A stretch of DNA of 53,002 nucleotides. Source: a virus. A program made the position numbers and the translations under genes. The notes under the pieces are model-generated. The model had not been told where the DNA came from and did no database searches. It saw only the letters and a list, made by a program, of their open reading frames with translations. Positions 32,584 to 39,584 of this stretch are shown here, piece after piece. Each line of letters starts with the position of its first letter. Position 1 is the stretch's first letter. The stretch covers positions 1 to 53,002 of the IMG/VR virus record IMGVR_UViG_3300030451_003020; one strand, given 5' to 3'.

Positions 32584-33617
32584 AAGTAGGATTAATCGGA
32601 TTAGGAAGGATGGGAGAAGGGATGTCCCGTCGAATGCTAAAAGCAGGAATTGAAGTTTATGGATACAGAAGAAACATTACTAAGGCACAAGAAGCAGCAG
32701 ATAACGGGTATATTACTGCAGCTGCAGATTCTTTGGAAAGCCTTGTTCAAGTAGTACACGAACAGGAAGGTATGGTTGGTAAATCACCAGGTATCTTTCA
32801 ACTTGTTATTCCCGCAGAACTAGTAGAGGACACCATCAATGAGTTACTACCATTACTTGGCGACGGGGATATTATTATTGACCATGGCAATAGCAACTTT
32901 AAAGATTCTAGACGCAGGGCAGAACGGCTTGAAAAATTGGGCATCCAATATATTGACTGCGGTACTAGTGGTGGTGTTTACGGTTTGGACCGTGGATACT
33001 GTCTTATGGTTGGTGGTGCAAATACTGCAGTATCCGTCTGCTCTCCTATCTTTAGGGCACTCGCACCAGGTATCGGATCTGCCCCTCGTACAGATCCAAC
33101 CAGTCGTGCAACATCTGCAGAGTACGGTTGGTTACACTGCGGACCACCAGGTGCAGGACACTTTGTCAAAATGGTTCATAATGGTGTAGAGTATGGAATC
33201 ATGCAAGCATACGCAGAAGGATTTAATATCCTGCATGAAGCTGATGCTGGGGCAGCTTACGTTAAAGAGGGCGATGCTGAGGTTGCTCCGATGGAAAACC
33301 CGAAAGATTACTGCTACGATATTGACGTTGCTGAAGTGGCTGAGTTATGGCGTCGTGGCAGTGTGGTTGGTTCTTGGTTGCTTGACCTTACCGCTGATGT
33401 ACTACGCAGCGATAGAGAGCTTAGCAAGTTCGGTGGGGGAGTTAGCGATAGTGGTGAGGGTCGTTGGACTGTTCACGCTGCTGTGGACCTTGGTGTGCCT
33501 GCCCCTGTTATCTCTACTGCCTTATTTGAACGATTCGGATCAAGACGACTCGGAGAGTTTGCAAACAAAGTCTTGAATGGTATGCGTTTCATGTTTGGAG
33601 GACACAATGTTCGGTAA
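32580..33617 (+). CDS. gnd: 6-phosphogluconate dehydrogenase (decarboxylating)
   Basis: Gnd oxidises 6-phosphogluconate to ribulose-5-phosphate with release of CO2 and NADPH. The NADP-binding start is MKVGLIGLGRMGEGM; DHGNSNFKDSRRR and IDCGTSGG follow, then GHFVKMVHNGVEYG with the catalytic Lys and His/Asn. At 345 residues it belongs to the shorter GndA-like class, lacking the long C-terminal domain of the 470-residue enzyme. It is followed by zwf, so the whole oxidative pentose pathway except lactonase is encoded. Confidence 0.95.
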   Translation: MKVGLIGLGRMGEGMSRRMLKAGIEVYGYRRNITKAQEAADNGYITAAADSLESLVQVVHEQEGMVGKSPGIFQLVIPAELVEDTINELLPLLGDGDIIIDHGNSNFKDSRRRAERLEKLGIQYIDCGTSGGVYGLDRGYCLMVGGANTAVSVCSPIFRALAPGIGSAPRTDPTSRATSAEYGWLHCGPPGAGHFVKMVHNGVEYGIMQAYAEGFNILHEADAGAAYVKEGDAEVAPMENPKDYCYDIDVAEVAELWRRGSVVGSWLLDLTADVLRSDRELSKFGGGVSDSGEGRWTVHAAVDLGVPAPVISTALFERFGSRRLGEFANKVLNGMRFMFGGHNVR

Positions 33618-33735
33618 TGCCCTTGCGATCTTATGCATACCCTTTGTACTATCCACAATATATTTCGGGTTACGAAAGGGTGAAAATAATTACTACGACT
33701 CAGACAAATATGACGGAAACGGAACCGCTCACTAG
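33607..33735 (+). CDS. Tiny single-span membrane protein (42 aa)
   Basis: The ORF bridges gnd and zwf, overlapping gnd by 11 bases and zwf by 26. It reads MFGNALAILCIPFVLSTIYF, then a polar tail (RKGENNYYDSDKY). This hydrophobic-then-acidic layout is like small thylakoid complex subunits; NDH-1 subunits such as NdhP are known in some cyanophages, but I cannot confirm a match. The upstream GGAGGACAC is a good ribosome site. Confidence 0.58.
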   Translation: MFGNALAILCIPFVLSTIYFGLRKGENNYYDSDKYDGNGTAH

Positions 33736-35053
33736 ACGCATAGTTATCTTCGGTGCTACTGGAGATCTATGTAAGAAAAAATTGATTCCAGCACTCTTTG
33801 AATTGTGGAAAAAAGAACTTCTTCCACAAAATATTTTGATTGTTGGTGCATCCCGTAGGGATCTTCCCAAAGAAACTTGGTTGGAAACCCTTGGTGATTA
33901 CCCACTAGAGTTTACACATTGGTTAGATTTTGTATCAGCTGATCTTGACTGTCAAGAAAGTTTGAAAAAACTTCATGATAAGAGTGCAGATACAACATAT
34001 TTCCTGTCTGTTCCACCAGAGAGATACGAAAATGCAATCATCAACCTCAAAGAAACAGGATTCCTCGAAGACCCAGACCGCTCCCGTGTTGTTATTGAGA
34101 AACCCTTTGGGTACGATCTTGAATCTGCTAATCATCTACAGTCTGTGGTGGGGAGATATTTACGCGAGAAGCAAGTCTATCGCATTGATCATTATCTCGG
34201 TAAAGATACTGTTAACAATATTCTTGCTACGAGATTTGGTAATGTTCTTCTGGAACCACTTTGGAATCGGGAGTACATAAGTGAAGTTCAAATCTTTGCA
34301 ACTGAAACTTTAGGATGTGAGGGTCGTTCTCAATACTATGAGGGTGCGGGTGTGGTTCGTGATATGTTGCAAAACCATATGCTTCAGATTCTTTCTTTAA
34401 TTGCAATGGAAGCACCCTGTAGGATGAATGCTGTTGAAATTCGTAGAGAGAAGACTAAAGTTCTTTCTGCAACAAGACTTGGTAGAAAACTTGTTACTGG
34501 ACAGTATGAAGGTTATCGTAATGAACAAGGTGTTGGACCAGATTCCAGCACTCAAACTTTTGCTGCAGGTGACATTTACATTGACAACTGGAGGTGGCAA
34601 GGTGTTCCTTTTTACTTTTTGACCGGTAAGAAGATGCCATATCAATGTGTAGAGGTTGTTGTCAAACTTAAGGCGCCACCTGTCGGATTGTTTGAGGGTG
34701 AAACACCTGGACGTATTGTTATGCGTTTACAACCTCACGCACACCTTGATATTCAGATTGATGTAAAATCTCCTGGCATGAGTGAGCAAGTTGAACTTGC
34801 AACCCTCACTCATCGATACCCTGATTGGTTGGGTGTTGATGGTTATGAAAAACTTTTATATGATGCGTTAAATGCAGATCAATCGCACTTTGTTCACTCT
34901 GAGGAAGTGCTTGAGTCTTGGCGTATTGTTGACGATCTTCTTTGTACTGGTGAAAAATGTCCGGTAAGAACTACACCTTATATCTACAATACTGGTACTT
35001 GGGGTCCTTGGCATAAAGTACAACAAATTACCGACTGGGATTATCCAGCATAA
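33710..35053 (+). CDS. zwf: Glucose-6-phosphate 1-dehydrogenase
   Basis: Zwf makes 6-phosphogluconolactone and NADPH from glucose-6-phosphate. The coenzyme motif is IFGATGDLCKKKL near the N-terminus, followed by EKPFGYDL and the active-site RIDHYLGK. The length of 447 residues is somewhat shorter than host enzymes (about 500). ATG 33710 was chosen because the family starts just before the coenzyme motif; the frame is open to 33617. With gnd it would supply NADPH for NrdA and ribose for nucleotides. Confidence 0.95.
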   Translation: MTETEPLTRRIVIFGATGDLCKKKLIPALFELWKKELLPQNILIVGASRRDLPKETWLETLGDYPLEFTHWLDFVSADLDCQESLKKLHDKSADTTYFLSVPPERYENAIINLKETGFLEDPDRSRVVIEKPFGYDLESANHLQSVVGRYLREKQVYRIDHYLGKDTVNNILATRFGNVLLEPLWNREYISEVQIFATETLGCEGRSQYYEGAGVVRDMLQNHMLQILSLIAMEAPCRMNAVEIRREKTKVLSATRLGRKLVTGQYEGYRNEQGVGPDSSTQTFAAGDIYIDNWRWQGVPFYFLTGKKMPYQCVEVVVKLKAPPVGLFEGETPGRIVMRLQPHAHLDIQIDVKSPGMSEQVELATLTHRYPDWLGVDGYEKLLYDALNADQSHFVHSEEVLESWRIVDDLLCTGEKCPVRTTPYIYNTGTWGPWHKVQQITDWDYPA

Positions 35054-35056
35054 CCT

Positions 35057-35179
35057 ATGGACAAAGACGAAAAGAGGGAGTTCTACAAGGGACTCAGAGA
35101 AAGGATTAAACAACTTAGGATGGAACATCTTTTTGAAGAACCTTGCCCACTTTACGAACCAGAAGAAGATGATTCATAA
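35057..35179 (+). CDS. Tiny charged protein (40 aa)
   Basis: The gene starts three bases after the zwf stop and overlaps the next gene by 11 bases. The peptide is helical and basic in the first half (KREFYKGLRERIKQLRM) and acidic at the end (EPEEDDS). No function is known. Confidence 0.6.
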   Translation: MDKDEKREFYKGLRERIKQLRMEHLFEEPCPLYEPEEDDS

Positions 35180-35330
35180 ACTTTCACACTTTGCTGCTTA
35201 TGTTCTCAACAATCCTTACACATTAGGATCATTGTGTGTGGCATTAGTGTTCGTTCCCATTCTTGGAATGTGGGCAGTTCACAAATATGGATGGGAACAC
35301 TGGGCACCATTTGACAGAGGACATAAGTAG
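35169..35330 (+). CDS. Small single-span membrane protein (53 aa)
   Basis: One membrane span at about residues 18-36 (LGSLCVALVFVPILGMWAV) lies between a His-containing N-terminus and an aromatic tail (YGWEHWAPFD). The upstream frame to 35133 was not used because ATG 35169 overlaps the previous gene in the common style. A promoter overlaps its end. Confidence 0.65.
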   Translation: MIHKLSHFAAYVLNNPYTLGSLCVALVFVPILGMWAVHKYGWEHWAPFDRGHK

Positions 35331-35339
35331 GGTTATAAT
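35311..35339 (+). promoter_or_regulatory. Consensus sigma-70 promoter
   Basis: TTGACA at 35311-35316 and TATAAT at 35334-35339, 17 bases apart, overlap the end of the preceding gene. Transcription would start near 35346 and run through a mini-ORF into the tRNA-Pro group. Confidence 0.85.
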
Positions 35340-35358
35340 AAACACATAAGGGACTGGA

Positions 35359-35415
35359 ATGCATCCTGGCTCACATCTCCGAGAGAAAAAAGAATCGGAA
35401 CAACAACCCATGTGA
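35359..35415 (+). CDS. Possible leader peptide (18 aa)
   Basis: ATG 35359 lies about 13 bases after the predicted transcript start, with AGGGA five bases upstream. It encodes MHPGSHLREKKESEQQPM. An inverted repeat (CTCACAT at 35370, ATGTGAG at 35410) spans most of the ORF. It may be a leader peptide or chance; the promoter and ribosome site favour translation. Confidence 0.4.
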   Translation: MHPGSHLREKKESEQQPM

Positions 35416-35441
35416 GAGAGAAGTGGGATCCTTCTTGAGCC

Positions 35442-35473
35442 CGTCAGTGTTATTCTGCAGGATATCACTGACG
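35442..35473 (+). other. Hairpin upstream of tRNA-Pro
   Basis: Eight-base arms CGTCAGTG and CACTGACG pair perfectly around a 16-base loop; no T-run follows. It lies ten bases before tRNA-Pro and could act in tRNA maturation or as a weak attenuator. Confidence 0.5.
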
Positions 35474-35482
35474 TATTATTTA

Positions 35483-35556
35483 CGGGGTGTAGCTCAGTTT
35501 GGTAGAGCACCCGCTTTGGGAGCGGGCGGCCGTAGGTTCAAATCCTGTCACCCCGA
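35483..35556 (+). tRNA. tRNA-Pro (anticodon TGG)
   Basis: Acceptor CGGGGTG/CACCCCG, anticodon stem CCCGC/GCGGG with loop TTTGGGA, T-arm GTAGG-TTCAAAT-CCTGT, discriminator A. No encoded CCA. Confidence 0.94.
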
Positions 35557-35576
35557 TTCGCATACATATTACAACT

Positions 35577-35750
35577 ATGCACTTCTATTCTGTGGAATAC
35601 TGGCAAAAGAATTGGGAAACTCTTATGGACAGAGTGGAGAAGGGAGAGACAATAGGTATAGAAAATGATAAAGGAGATAAAGCAGTAATGACACCAGCGG
35701 ATGATGAAATCATACGCATCTATAGAGACCTCAATAATGAGGCATCTTGA
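35577..35750 (+). CDS. Phd/YefM antitoxin-like protein (57 aa)
   Basis: The arrangement WQKNWETLMDRVEKGETIGI then KGDKAVMTPADDE, read in parts, resembles Phd/YefM antitoxins, where a short helix is followed by GExxxI and a strand. No toxin gene is adjacent: its neighbours are tRNA-Pro and tRNA-Ile, the latter beginning at the next base. It may be a solitary DNA-binding regulator or anti-toxin against a host system (inference). The start at 35577 was chosen because the upstream frame crosses tRNA-Pro. Confidence 0.68.
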   Translation: MHFYSVEYWQKNWETLMDRVEKGETIGIENDKGDKAVMTPADDEIIRIYRDLNNEAS

Positions 35751-35822
35751 GGGACTGTCGCCTAACGGTCAAGGCCCACTGCTTATAACGGTGTGACCTG
35801 GGTTCAACTCCCAGCAGTCCTA
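35751..35822 (+). tRNA. tRNA-Ile (anticodon TAT)
   Basis: Acceptor GGGACTG/CAGTCCT (end pair G-U), anticodon stem CACTG/CGGTG with loop CTTATAA, T-arm CTGGG-TTCAACT-CCCAG, discriminator A. It reads AUA. It begins at the base after the preceding stop codon. Confidence 0.85.
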
Positions 35823-35826
35823 CCTT

Positions 35827-35899
35827 GGAGGATTAGCAATCTGGTGAATGCAGCAAACTCATAATTTGCCTAAGGCGAGTTCGATCCTCGCATCCTCTA
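35827..35899 (+). tRNA. tRNA with CAT anticodon (Met or lysidine-modified Ile)
   Basis: Acceptor GGAGGAT/ATCCTCT (end pair G-U), anticodon stem GCAAA/TTTGC with loop CTCATAA, T-arm GCGAG-TTCGATC-CTCGC, discriminator A. Elongator Met and Ile2 cannot be told apart from the anticodon alone. Confidence 0.88.
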
Positions 35900-35928
35900 T
35901 TGACGGATCTCCGTCAAACCCTTATAAT
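35900..35928 (+). promoter_or_regulatory. Sigma-70 promoter with palindrome over the -35
   Basis: TTGACG (35900-35905) and TATAAT (35923-35928) are 17 bases apart. The -35 is the left arm of the inverted repeat TTGACGG-ATCT-CCGTCAA (35900-35917). It starts on the base after the CAT tRNA and drives the two small genes downstream. Confidence 0.8.
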
Positions 35929-35950
35929 ACTAAGGTCAACACGCAAGACA

Positions 35951-36166
35951 ATGACACTGACTAGTAAGTTTAAGAAAGACATTCAAACCCTTCGTGGTGC
36001 TGTCAATGGTGACTTTTTTCTGGATGTGAAGAATCCGAAACTTCTCAAAAAGATCCGTCGTTATTATGAGAACAATGGAGTCGTTTTTTCTGGTGACCCT
36101 CTTGATGATTATGATATTCTGATGGAGCAAGTTGCTGTTGATCTTGAATCTGTGGAGGTAGTGTGA
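35951..36166 (+). CDS. Small conserved hypothetical protein (71 aa)
   Basis: ATG 35951 lies just downstream of the promoter; the frame to 35900 would cross it. The protein is basic in the first half and acidic at the end (DDYDILMEQVAVDLE), mostly helical. It overlaps the next gene by four bases (GTGA). Confidence 0.7.
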   Translation: MTLTSKFKKDIQTLRGAVNGDFFLDVKNPKLLKKIRRYYENNGVVFSGDPLDDYDILMEQVAVDLESVEVV

Positions 36167-36396
36167 AAGTTCTTCTAGAACGTTTTCCGTATCGTTATGT
36201 CGAGTCTGGCACACTTGAAAATGGTATGCCAGACTATCGCATTCAAAAAGCACATCACTACACTAAACGGTATAGTGACATGTATCTTCTTGATAATCAG
36301 ATGCAACTTCTGACTGCGATTGATGACTTTGAATACACAAAATGGTTAGATCCAGAACGTGTTCCTTGTTATATCAAAGACTCGGTAAGTCGTTAA
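36163..36396 (+). CDS. Small conserved hypothetical protein (77 aa)
   Basis: GTG start overlapping the previous stop, with TGGAGG upstream. The product MKVLLERFPYRYVESG and onwards is rich in Tyr and charged residues; no membrane segment or known motif is seen. It is the last gene before a non-coding stretch. Confidence 0.68.
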   Translation: MKVLLERFPYRYVESGTLENGMPDYRIQKAHHYTKRYSDMYLLDNQMQLLTAIDDFEYTKWLDPERVPCYIKDSVSR

Positions 36397-36505
36397 ACTA
36401 GCCCTGGTCGGGATACCCCCTAGTCACGGATGGACTATAACAGCACTGGTGGAGTCATTAGACCCTCTAAAAACTAAATACTTTGAGAGTTAATTTTTTG
36501 ATGCA
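36397..36505 (+). other. Structured leader-like intergenic stretch
   Basis: No ORF is supported. It contains ACTAG...CTAGT arms enclosing GGG-ATA-CCC, a TATAAC element and an ACTAAATA sequence (late-promoter-like) about 25 bases before the next gene. Best read as the promoter and leader of the small alanine-rich gene. Confidence 0.4.
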
Positions 36506-36718
36506 ATGGCAACTAAAGGAACAGCAGCAAAGTCTGCAAGTGGGGCAGCAATGTCCAAGTATGATGTGGAAGTCGAAGCAAGACTGAAAGCATTAGAAGC
36601 AAAGGCAGCAGCACCTGCTCCAGCAGCAGGTGGAGATACATCTGAGTTAGAAGCAAAACTCGATAGAGTTATTGGTCTACTCAAATCCAAATTTCCTGCA
36701 GTCTTCAAAGAACTTTGA
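36506..36718 (+). CDS. Small alanine-rich coiled-coil protein (70 aa)
   Basis: Two helices (VEVEARLKALEAKAA and LEAKLDRVIGLLKS) are joined by a Pro/Ala/Gly linker. This compact layout suggests an oligomeric coiled coil. It stands alone between a leader region and a structured intergenic region, with its own signals on both sides. Function is unknown. Confidence 0.72.
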   Translation: MATKGTAAKSASGAAMSKYDVEVEARLKALEAKAAAPAPAAGGDTSELEAKLDRVIGLLKSKFPAVFKEL

Positions 36719-36720
36719 GG

Positions 36721-36804
36721 TTTCTTGCTTTTCCTAAGAGCAAGTGGTGCGGATGGAGGTAACACTCCCGCCCTGTTTCTTGCTTCAGGTTAAAGAGCAA
36801 GTGG
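36721..36804 (+). ncRNA. Candidate structured RNA with duplicated hairpin
   Basis: Two copies of TTTCTTGCTT...AGAGCAAGTGG (36721-36747 and 36776-36804) each fold as CTTGCT/AGCAAG hairpins. A third hairpin lies between them (GGAG/CTCC extended by GCG/CGC, 36749-36771). No ORF is present. It lies in the 3' part of the transcript of the alanine-rich gene and could be a small RNA or 3' stabiliser. Confidence 0.45.
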
Positions 36805-36824
36805 CGTGCATGTAAGACCTTATA

Positions 36825-36853
36825 AAGACCCTTGACACCAAGGGTCTTTTTTT
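36825..36853 (+). terminator. Strong rho-independent terminator
   Basis: Ten-base stem AAGACCCTTG/CAAGGGTCTT (36825-36834, 36839-36848) with loop ACAC and a run of seven T. It ends the transcript of the alanine-rich gene and candidate RNA. Confidence 0.95.
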
Positions 36854-36860
36854 GTATGAT
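36832..36860 (+). promoter_or_regulatory. Sigma-70 promoter overlapping a terminator
   Basis: TTGACA (36832-36837) crosses the terminator stem end and loop; 17 bases later TATGAT (36855-36860) follows. Transcription would start near 36867, just before the glycan cluster (36885). Confidence 0.72.
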
Positions 36861-36884
36861 ATATAGAAAGAAACTTTTTTATTA

Positions 36885-38006
36885 ATGTCTGAATATAGTA
36901 AGACAGCACTAGTGCTTGGTGCTGGTGGCTTTATCGGAAGTCATATGGTTAAACGACTACGTTCCGAGGGATACTGGGTGCGTGGTGTGGACCTTAAGTA
37001 TCCAGAGTATTCTGAAACAGAAGCAAATGAGTTTGTGCAGGGTGATCTGCGTGACGTGGATTTTGTTCGTCGGGTCATTCAATACAAAGGTGAGCAAGGT
37101 AACTTCTTTAATGAAATTCCCTATCGTTTGATCCGTCCCTTTGATGAGATCTATCAGTTTGCTGCTGATATGGGTGGTGCAGGGTTTGTTTTCAGTGGTG
37201 AGAACGATGCAGACATCATGCACAACTCTGTCACCATTAACCTGAATGTACTTGAGGAAGTTCGTAAACTTAATGAGACATTCAATGGTGATGTAAAGCA
37301 GTGGACAGAATGTAATCGTCCTGAGTTAGAACAACCCACCAAGATTTTCTACTCTGGATCTGCTTGCATGTATCCAGAACATAATCAACTTGATCCTGAT
37401 AACCCCGATTGTCGTGAAGAATCTGCGTACCCTGCTAACCCTGATTCGGAGTACGGTTGGGAAAAACTCTTCTCAGAAAGACTTTACTTTGCTTATAACC
37501 GTAATCACGGTATCCCTGTTAGGGTTGCTCGTTATCACAACATCTTCGGACCAGAAGGAACCTGGGAAGGTGGAAGAGAGAAAGCACCGGCTGCAATCTG
37601 CCGTAAGGTCGCCTATCTTCCTGAGGAAGGTGGAGCAATCGAGGTGTGGGGAGATGGCTTACAAACTCGTTCCTTCTTGTTCATTGATGAATGCATTGAA
37701 GCAACTAGGAGATTGATGGATTCTGACTTCATGGGTCCTGTAAATATTGGATCTGAGGAAATGGTCACTATCAATGAATTGGTAGAAACTGCTGCTCATG
37801 TTGCTAATAAAAAAGTACAGAAGATTCATAAATTAGACGCACCTCTTGGTGTGCGTGGTCGTAACTCTAACAATGATCTCATTAGAGAAAATCTTGATTG
37901 GGATTATTCACAAACACTTGAAGAAGGTATTCGTACTACCTACGATTGGATTCAATCTCAGATTAAAAGTTCTGAACCATACGTTCCATTCTACCACCCC
38001 GTTTGA
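36885..38006 (+). CDS. gme: GDP-mannose 3,5-epimerase-like NAD-dependent epimerase
   Basis: The enzyme converts GDP-D-mannose to GDP-L-galactose or GDP-L-gulose. The NAD motif is VLGAGGFIGSH near residues 10-20. Family landmarks are AADMGGAGF, SGSACMYPE, YGWEKL (catalytic Tyr-Lys), GREKAPAAICRK, DGLQTRSFLFIDE and GVRGRNSNND. These match plant and bacterial GME closely. The length of 373 residues is complete. As first gene after the promoter at 36832-36860 it probably supplies the activated sugar for the downstream glycosyltransferases. Confidence 0.92.
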   Translation: MSEYSKTALVLGAGGFIGSHMVKRLRSEGYWVRGVDLKYPEYSETEANEFVQGDLRDVDFVRRVIQYKGEQGNFFNEIPYRLIRPFDEIYQFAADMGGAGFVFSGENDADIMHNSVTINLNVLEEVRKLNETFNGDVKQWTECNRPELEQPTKIFYSGSACMYPEHNQLDPDNPDCREESAYPANPDSEYGWEKLFSERLYFAYNRNHGIPVRVARYHNIFGPEGTWEGGREKAPAAICRKVAYLPEEGGAIEVWGDGLQTRSFLFIDECIEATRRLMDSDFMGPVNIGSEEMVTINELVETAAHVANKKVQKIHKLDAPLGVRGRNSNNDLIRENLDWDYSQTLEEGIRTTYDWIQSQIKSSEPYVPFYHPV

Positions 38007-38007
38007 T

Positions 38008-38742
38008 ATGAGTAAATTAGGACCATATGCCTCCTACGATAAAGAAACTGGATATGCTACATGGGATCACCCAACCGCAGAATATACTGGTATTTTTGAA
38101 AGATTAAACATAGATGTAAAGGGAATCATCCATGTTGGATTGTATGACTTTCCTGAGCATGATTGTTATACAAAACTTGTTGGAACTAGAGTTGTTGGTG
38201 TAGAGGCCAACAAGTTTGTCTATGATACAATGGCAAAACCAGTTGCTGATGAGTGTGGATATCTTTGTTTTAATGAATGTCTTTATAGTGAGGATGGACT
38301 AAAGAAACAATTTTTTCTTGCAAATGATTGTTCGACACTGAACCCAGTTGCATACTCTGCTCATCTGTCAGCAAAACTCTCTAGAGGTAGTTATGTTGAT
38401 GTCACAACAAAGAAGTTATCCACATTGATCAAAGAAAACAATATTGATATGAATCAATATGATTTTTTGAATATTGATGTTGAAGGTGCTGAACTTGAAA
38501 TCTTGAAAGGTTTTGAAGATAATCTTAAATATATCAATACTATTTTTCTAGAAACTTCACTTGACGATAGAAATAATACTGGTGCATCTCATGATGTTAT
38601 TGTAGAGTGGTTAGATAAAAGAAACTTTAGTCTTAAGGAGATGTCAGATTCTTATAGTTATGAGCAGTGGGGTGATTCTGTTTTTGTGAGAAACGATAGA
38701 GAACTAGATCCATTCAATAGGGAAAAGTATTTACTGAAATGA
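38008..38742 (+). CDS. FkbM-family methyltransferase
   Basis: A SAM-dependent O-methyltransferase of the FkbM type, commonly acting on glycans. The Rossmann start is IIHVGLYDF, with VVGVEANKFVYD next, and the family signature FLNIDVEGAELEILKGF near residues 153-168. It is 244 residues and complete. The longer frame from 37846 lies within the previous gene. The probable role is capping a sugar hydroxyl in the surface glycan. Confidence 0.85.
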   Translation: MSKLGPYASYDKETGYATWDHPTAEYTGIFERLNIDVKGIIHVGLYDFPEHDCYTKLVGTRVVGVEANKFVYDTMAKPVADECGYLCFNECLYSEDGLKKQFFLANDCSTLNPVAYSAHLSAKLSRGSYVDVTTKKLSTLIKENNIDMNQYDFLNIDVEGAELEILKGFEDNLKYINTIFLETSLDDRNNTGASHDVIVEWLDKRNFSLKEMSDSYSYEQWGDSVFVRNDRELDPFNREKYLLK

Positions 38743-39584
38743 AAAATTTTAAACTGCTAAACGATACCTTCATTCACCTTTCTAATGGGAATAAAGGATA
38801 TTCAACTCATGGGAAAGAATCTAAGTATATAAAGTGGATTCATGAGGGTGAAGGTAAGCAGCAACTCACGTTCAATAATCTAACTCCTGGCGATGAAACA
38901 TTTTATGTTGATAGGTATATCCCTGCAGGACTACAGGATAACGTGAGTAAGAAGAAGTATGCTATTCTTCTTGAGTGCTGCTGGATTCTCAATCCACTCT
39001 TTGAAGAAATTAAGAATAATCTTGATACGTATGTAAATGCATATGAGAAGATCTTTACTTGGAATGAAGAACTGTGTGAACTACATGAGAAGTTCTGCTG
39101 GATTCCTGGTAATGGATCTTGGATCCGTGAACCACAGATCTATCCTAAGAACAAACTAGTTTCTATCATTGCATCTAATAAGTCTCATCTTCCTGGTCAC
39201 CAGCAGAGGATGCACATGCTGGAACAACTGAAGGACTATGCTCCTTTGTTTGGACGTGGATTTAATGAAGTAGAATATAAAGAGGAAGCACTAGCAGATT
39301 ATATGTTCTCAGTTGCTATTGAGAATGCTGATGATTGGTTTACAGAAAAGATCCTTGATTGTTTCTTGACTGGAACTGTTCCTATCTACTACGGAACTCC
39401 TAGTATTACAAAGTGGTTTAACCCAGATGGTATTGTGTTTCTTGAAGATGGATTTGATATTGAAGAACTAGATGAGGATCTTTATAAGTCTATGGAATCT
39501 GCGATCAAAGATAACTTTGAACGTGCAATGAAGATGGAAATGTTAGAAGATTTTATTTGGGAGACGTATTTTGAAATTGGGTAA
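38739..39584 (+). CDS. Glycosyltransferase family 10-like (fucosyltransferase type)
   Basis: The C-terminal donor-binding region is clear: FSVAIENADDWFTEKILD, then GTVPIYYGTPSI, then FNPDGIVFLED, matching alpha-1,3-fucosyltransferases that use GDP-fucose. The protein is 281 residues without a membrane anchor. The donor may be a GDP-6-deoxy sugar or GDP-L-galactose from the upstream epimerase (inference). It overlaps both neighbours slightly. Confidence 0.85.
   Translation: MKNFKLLNDTFIHLSNGNKGYSTHGKESKYIKWIHEGEGKQQLTFNNLTPGDETFYVDRYIPAGLQDNVSKKKYAILLECCWILNPLFEEIKNNLDTYVNAYEKIFTWNEELCELHEKFCWIPGNGSWIREPQIYPKNKLVSIIASNKSHLPGHQQRMHMLEQLKDYAPLFGRGFNEVEYKEEALADYMFSVAIENADDWFTEKILDCFLTGTVPIYYGTPSITKWFNPDGIVFLEDGFDIEELDEDLYKSMESAIKDNFERAMKMEMLEDFIWETYFEIG

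Noticed and set aside
35499-35576. N-terminal extension of the antitoxin-like ORF through tRNA-Pro
   Set aside because: It would translate the tRNA; ATG 35577 begins the conserved part.
36721-36804. CRISPR-like array
   Set aside because: There are only two repeats, each self-pairing, with one spacer and no cas genes.
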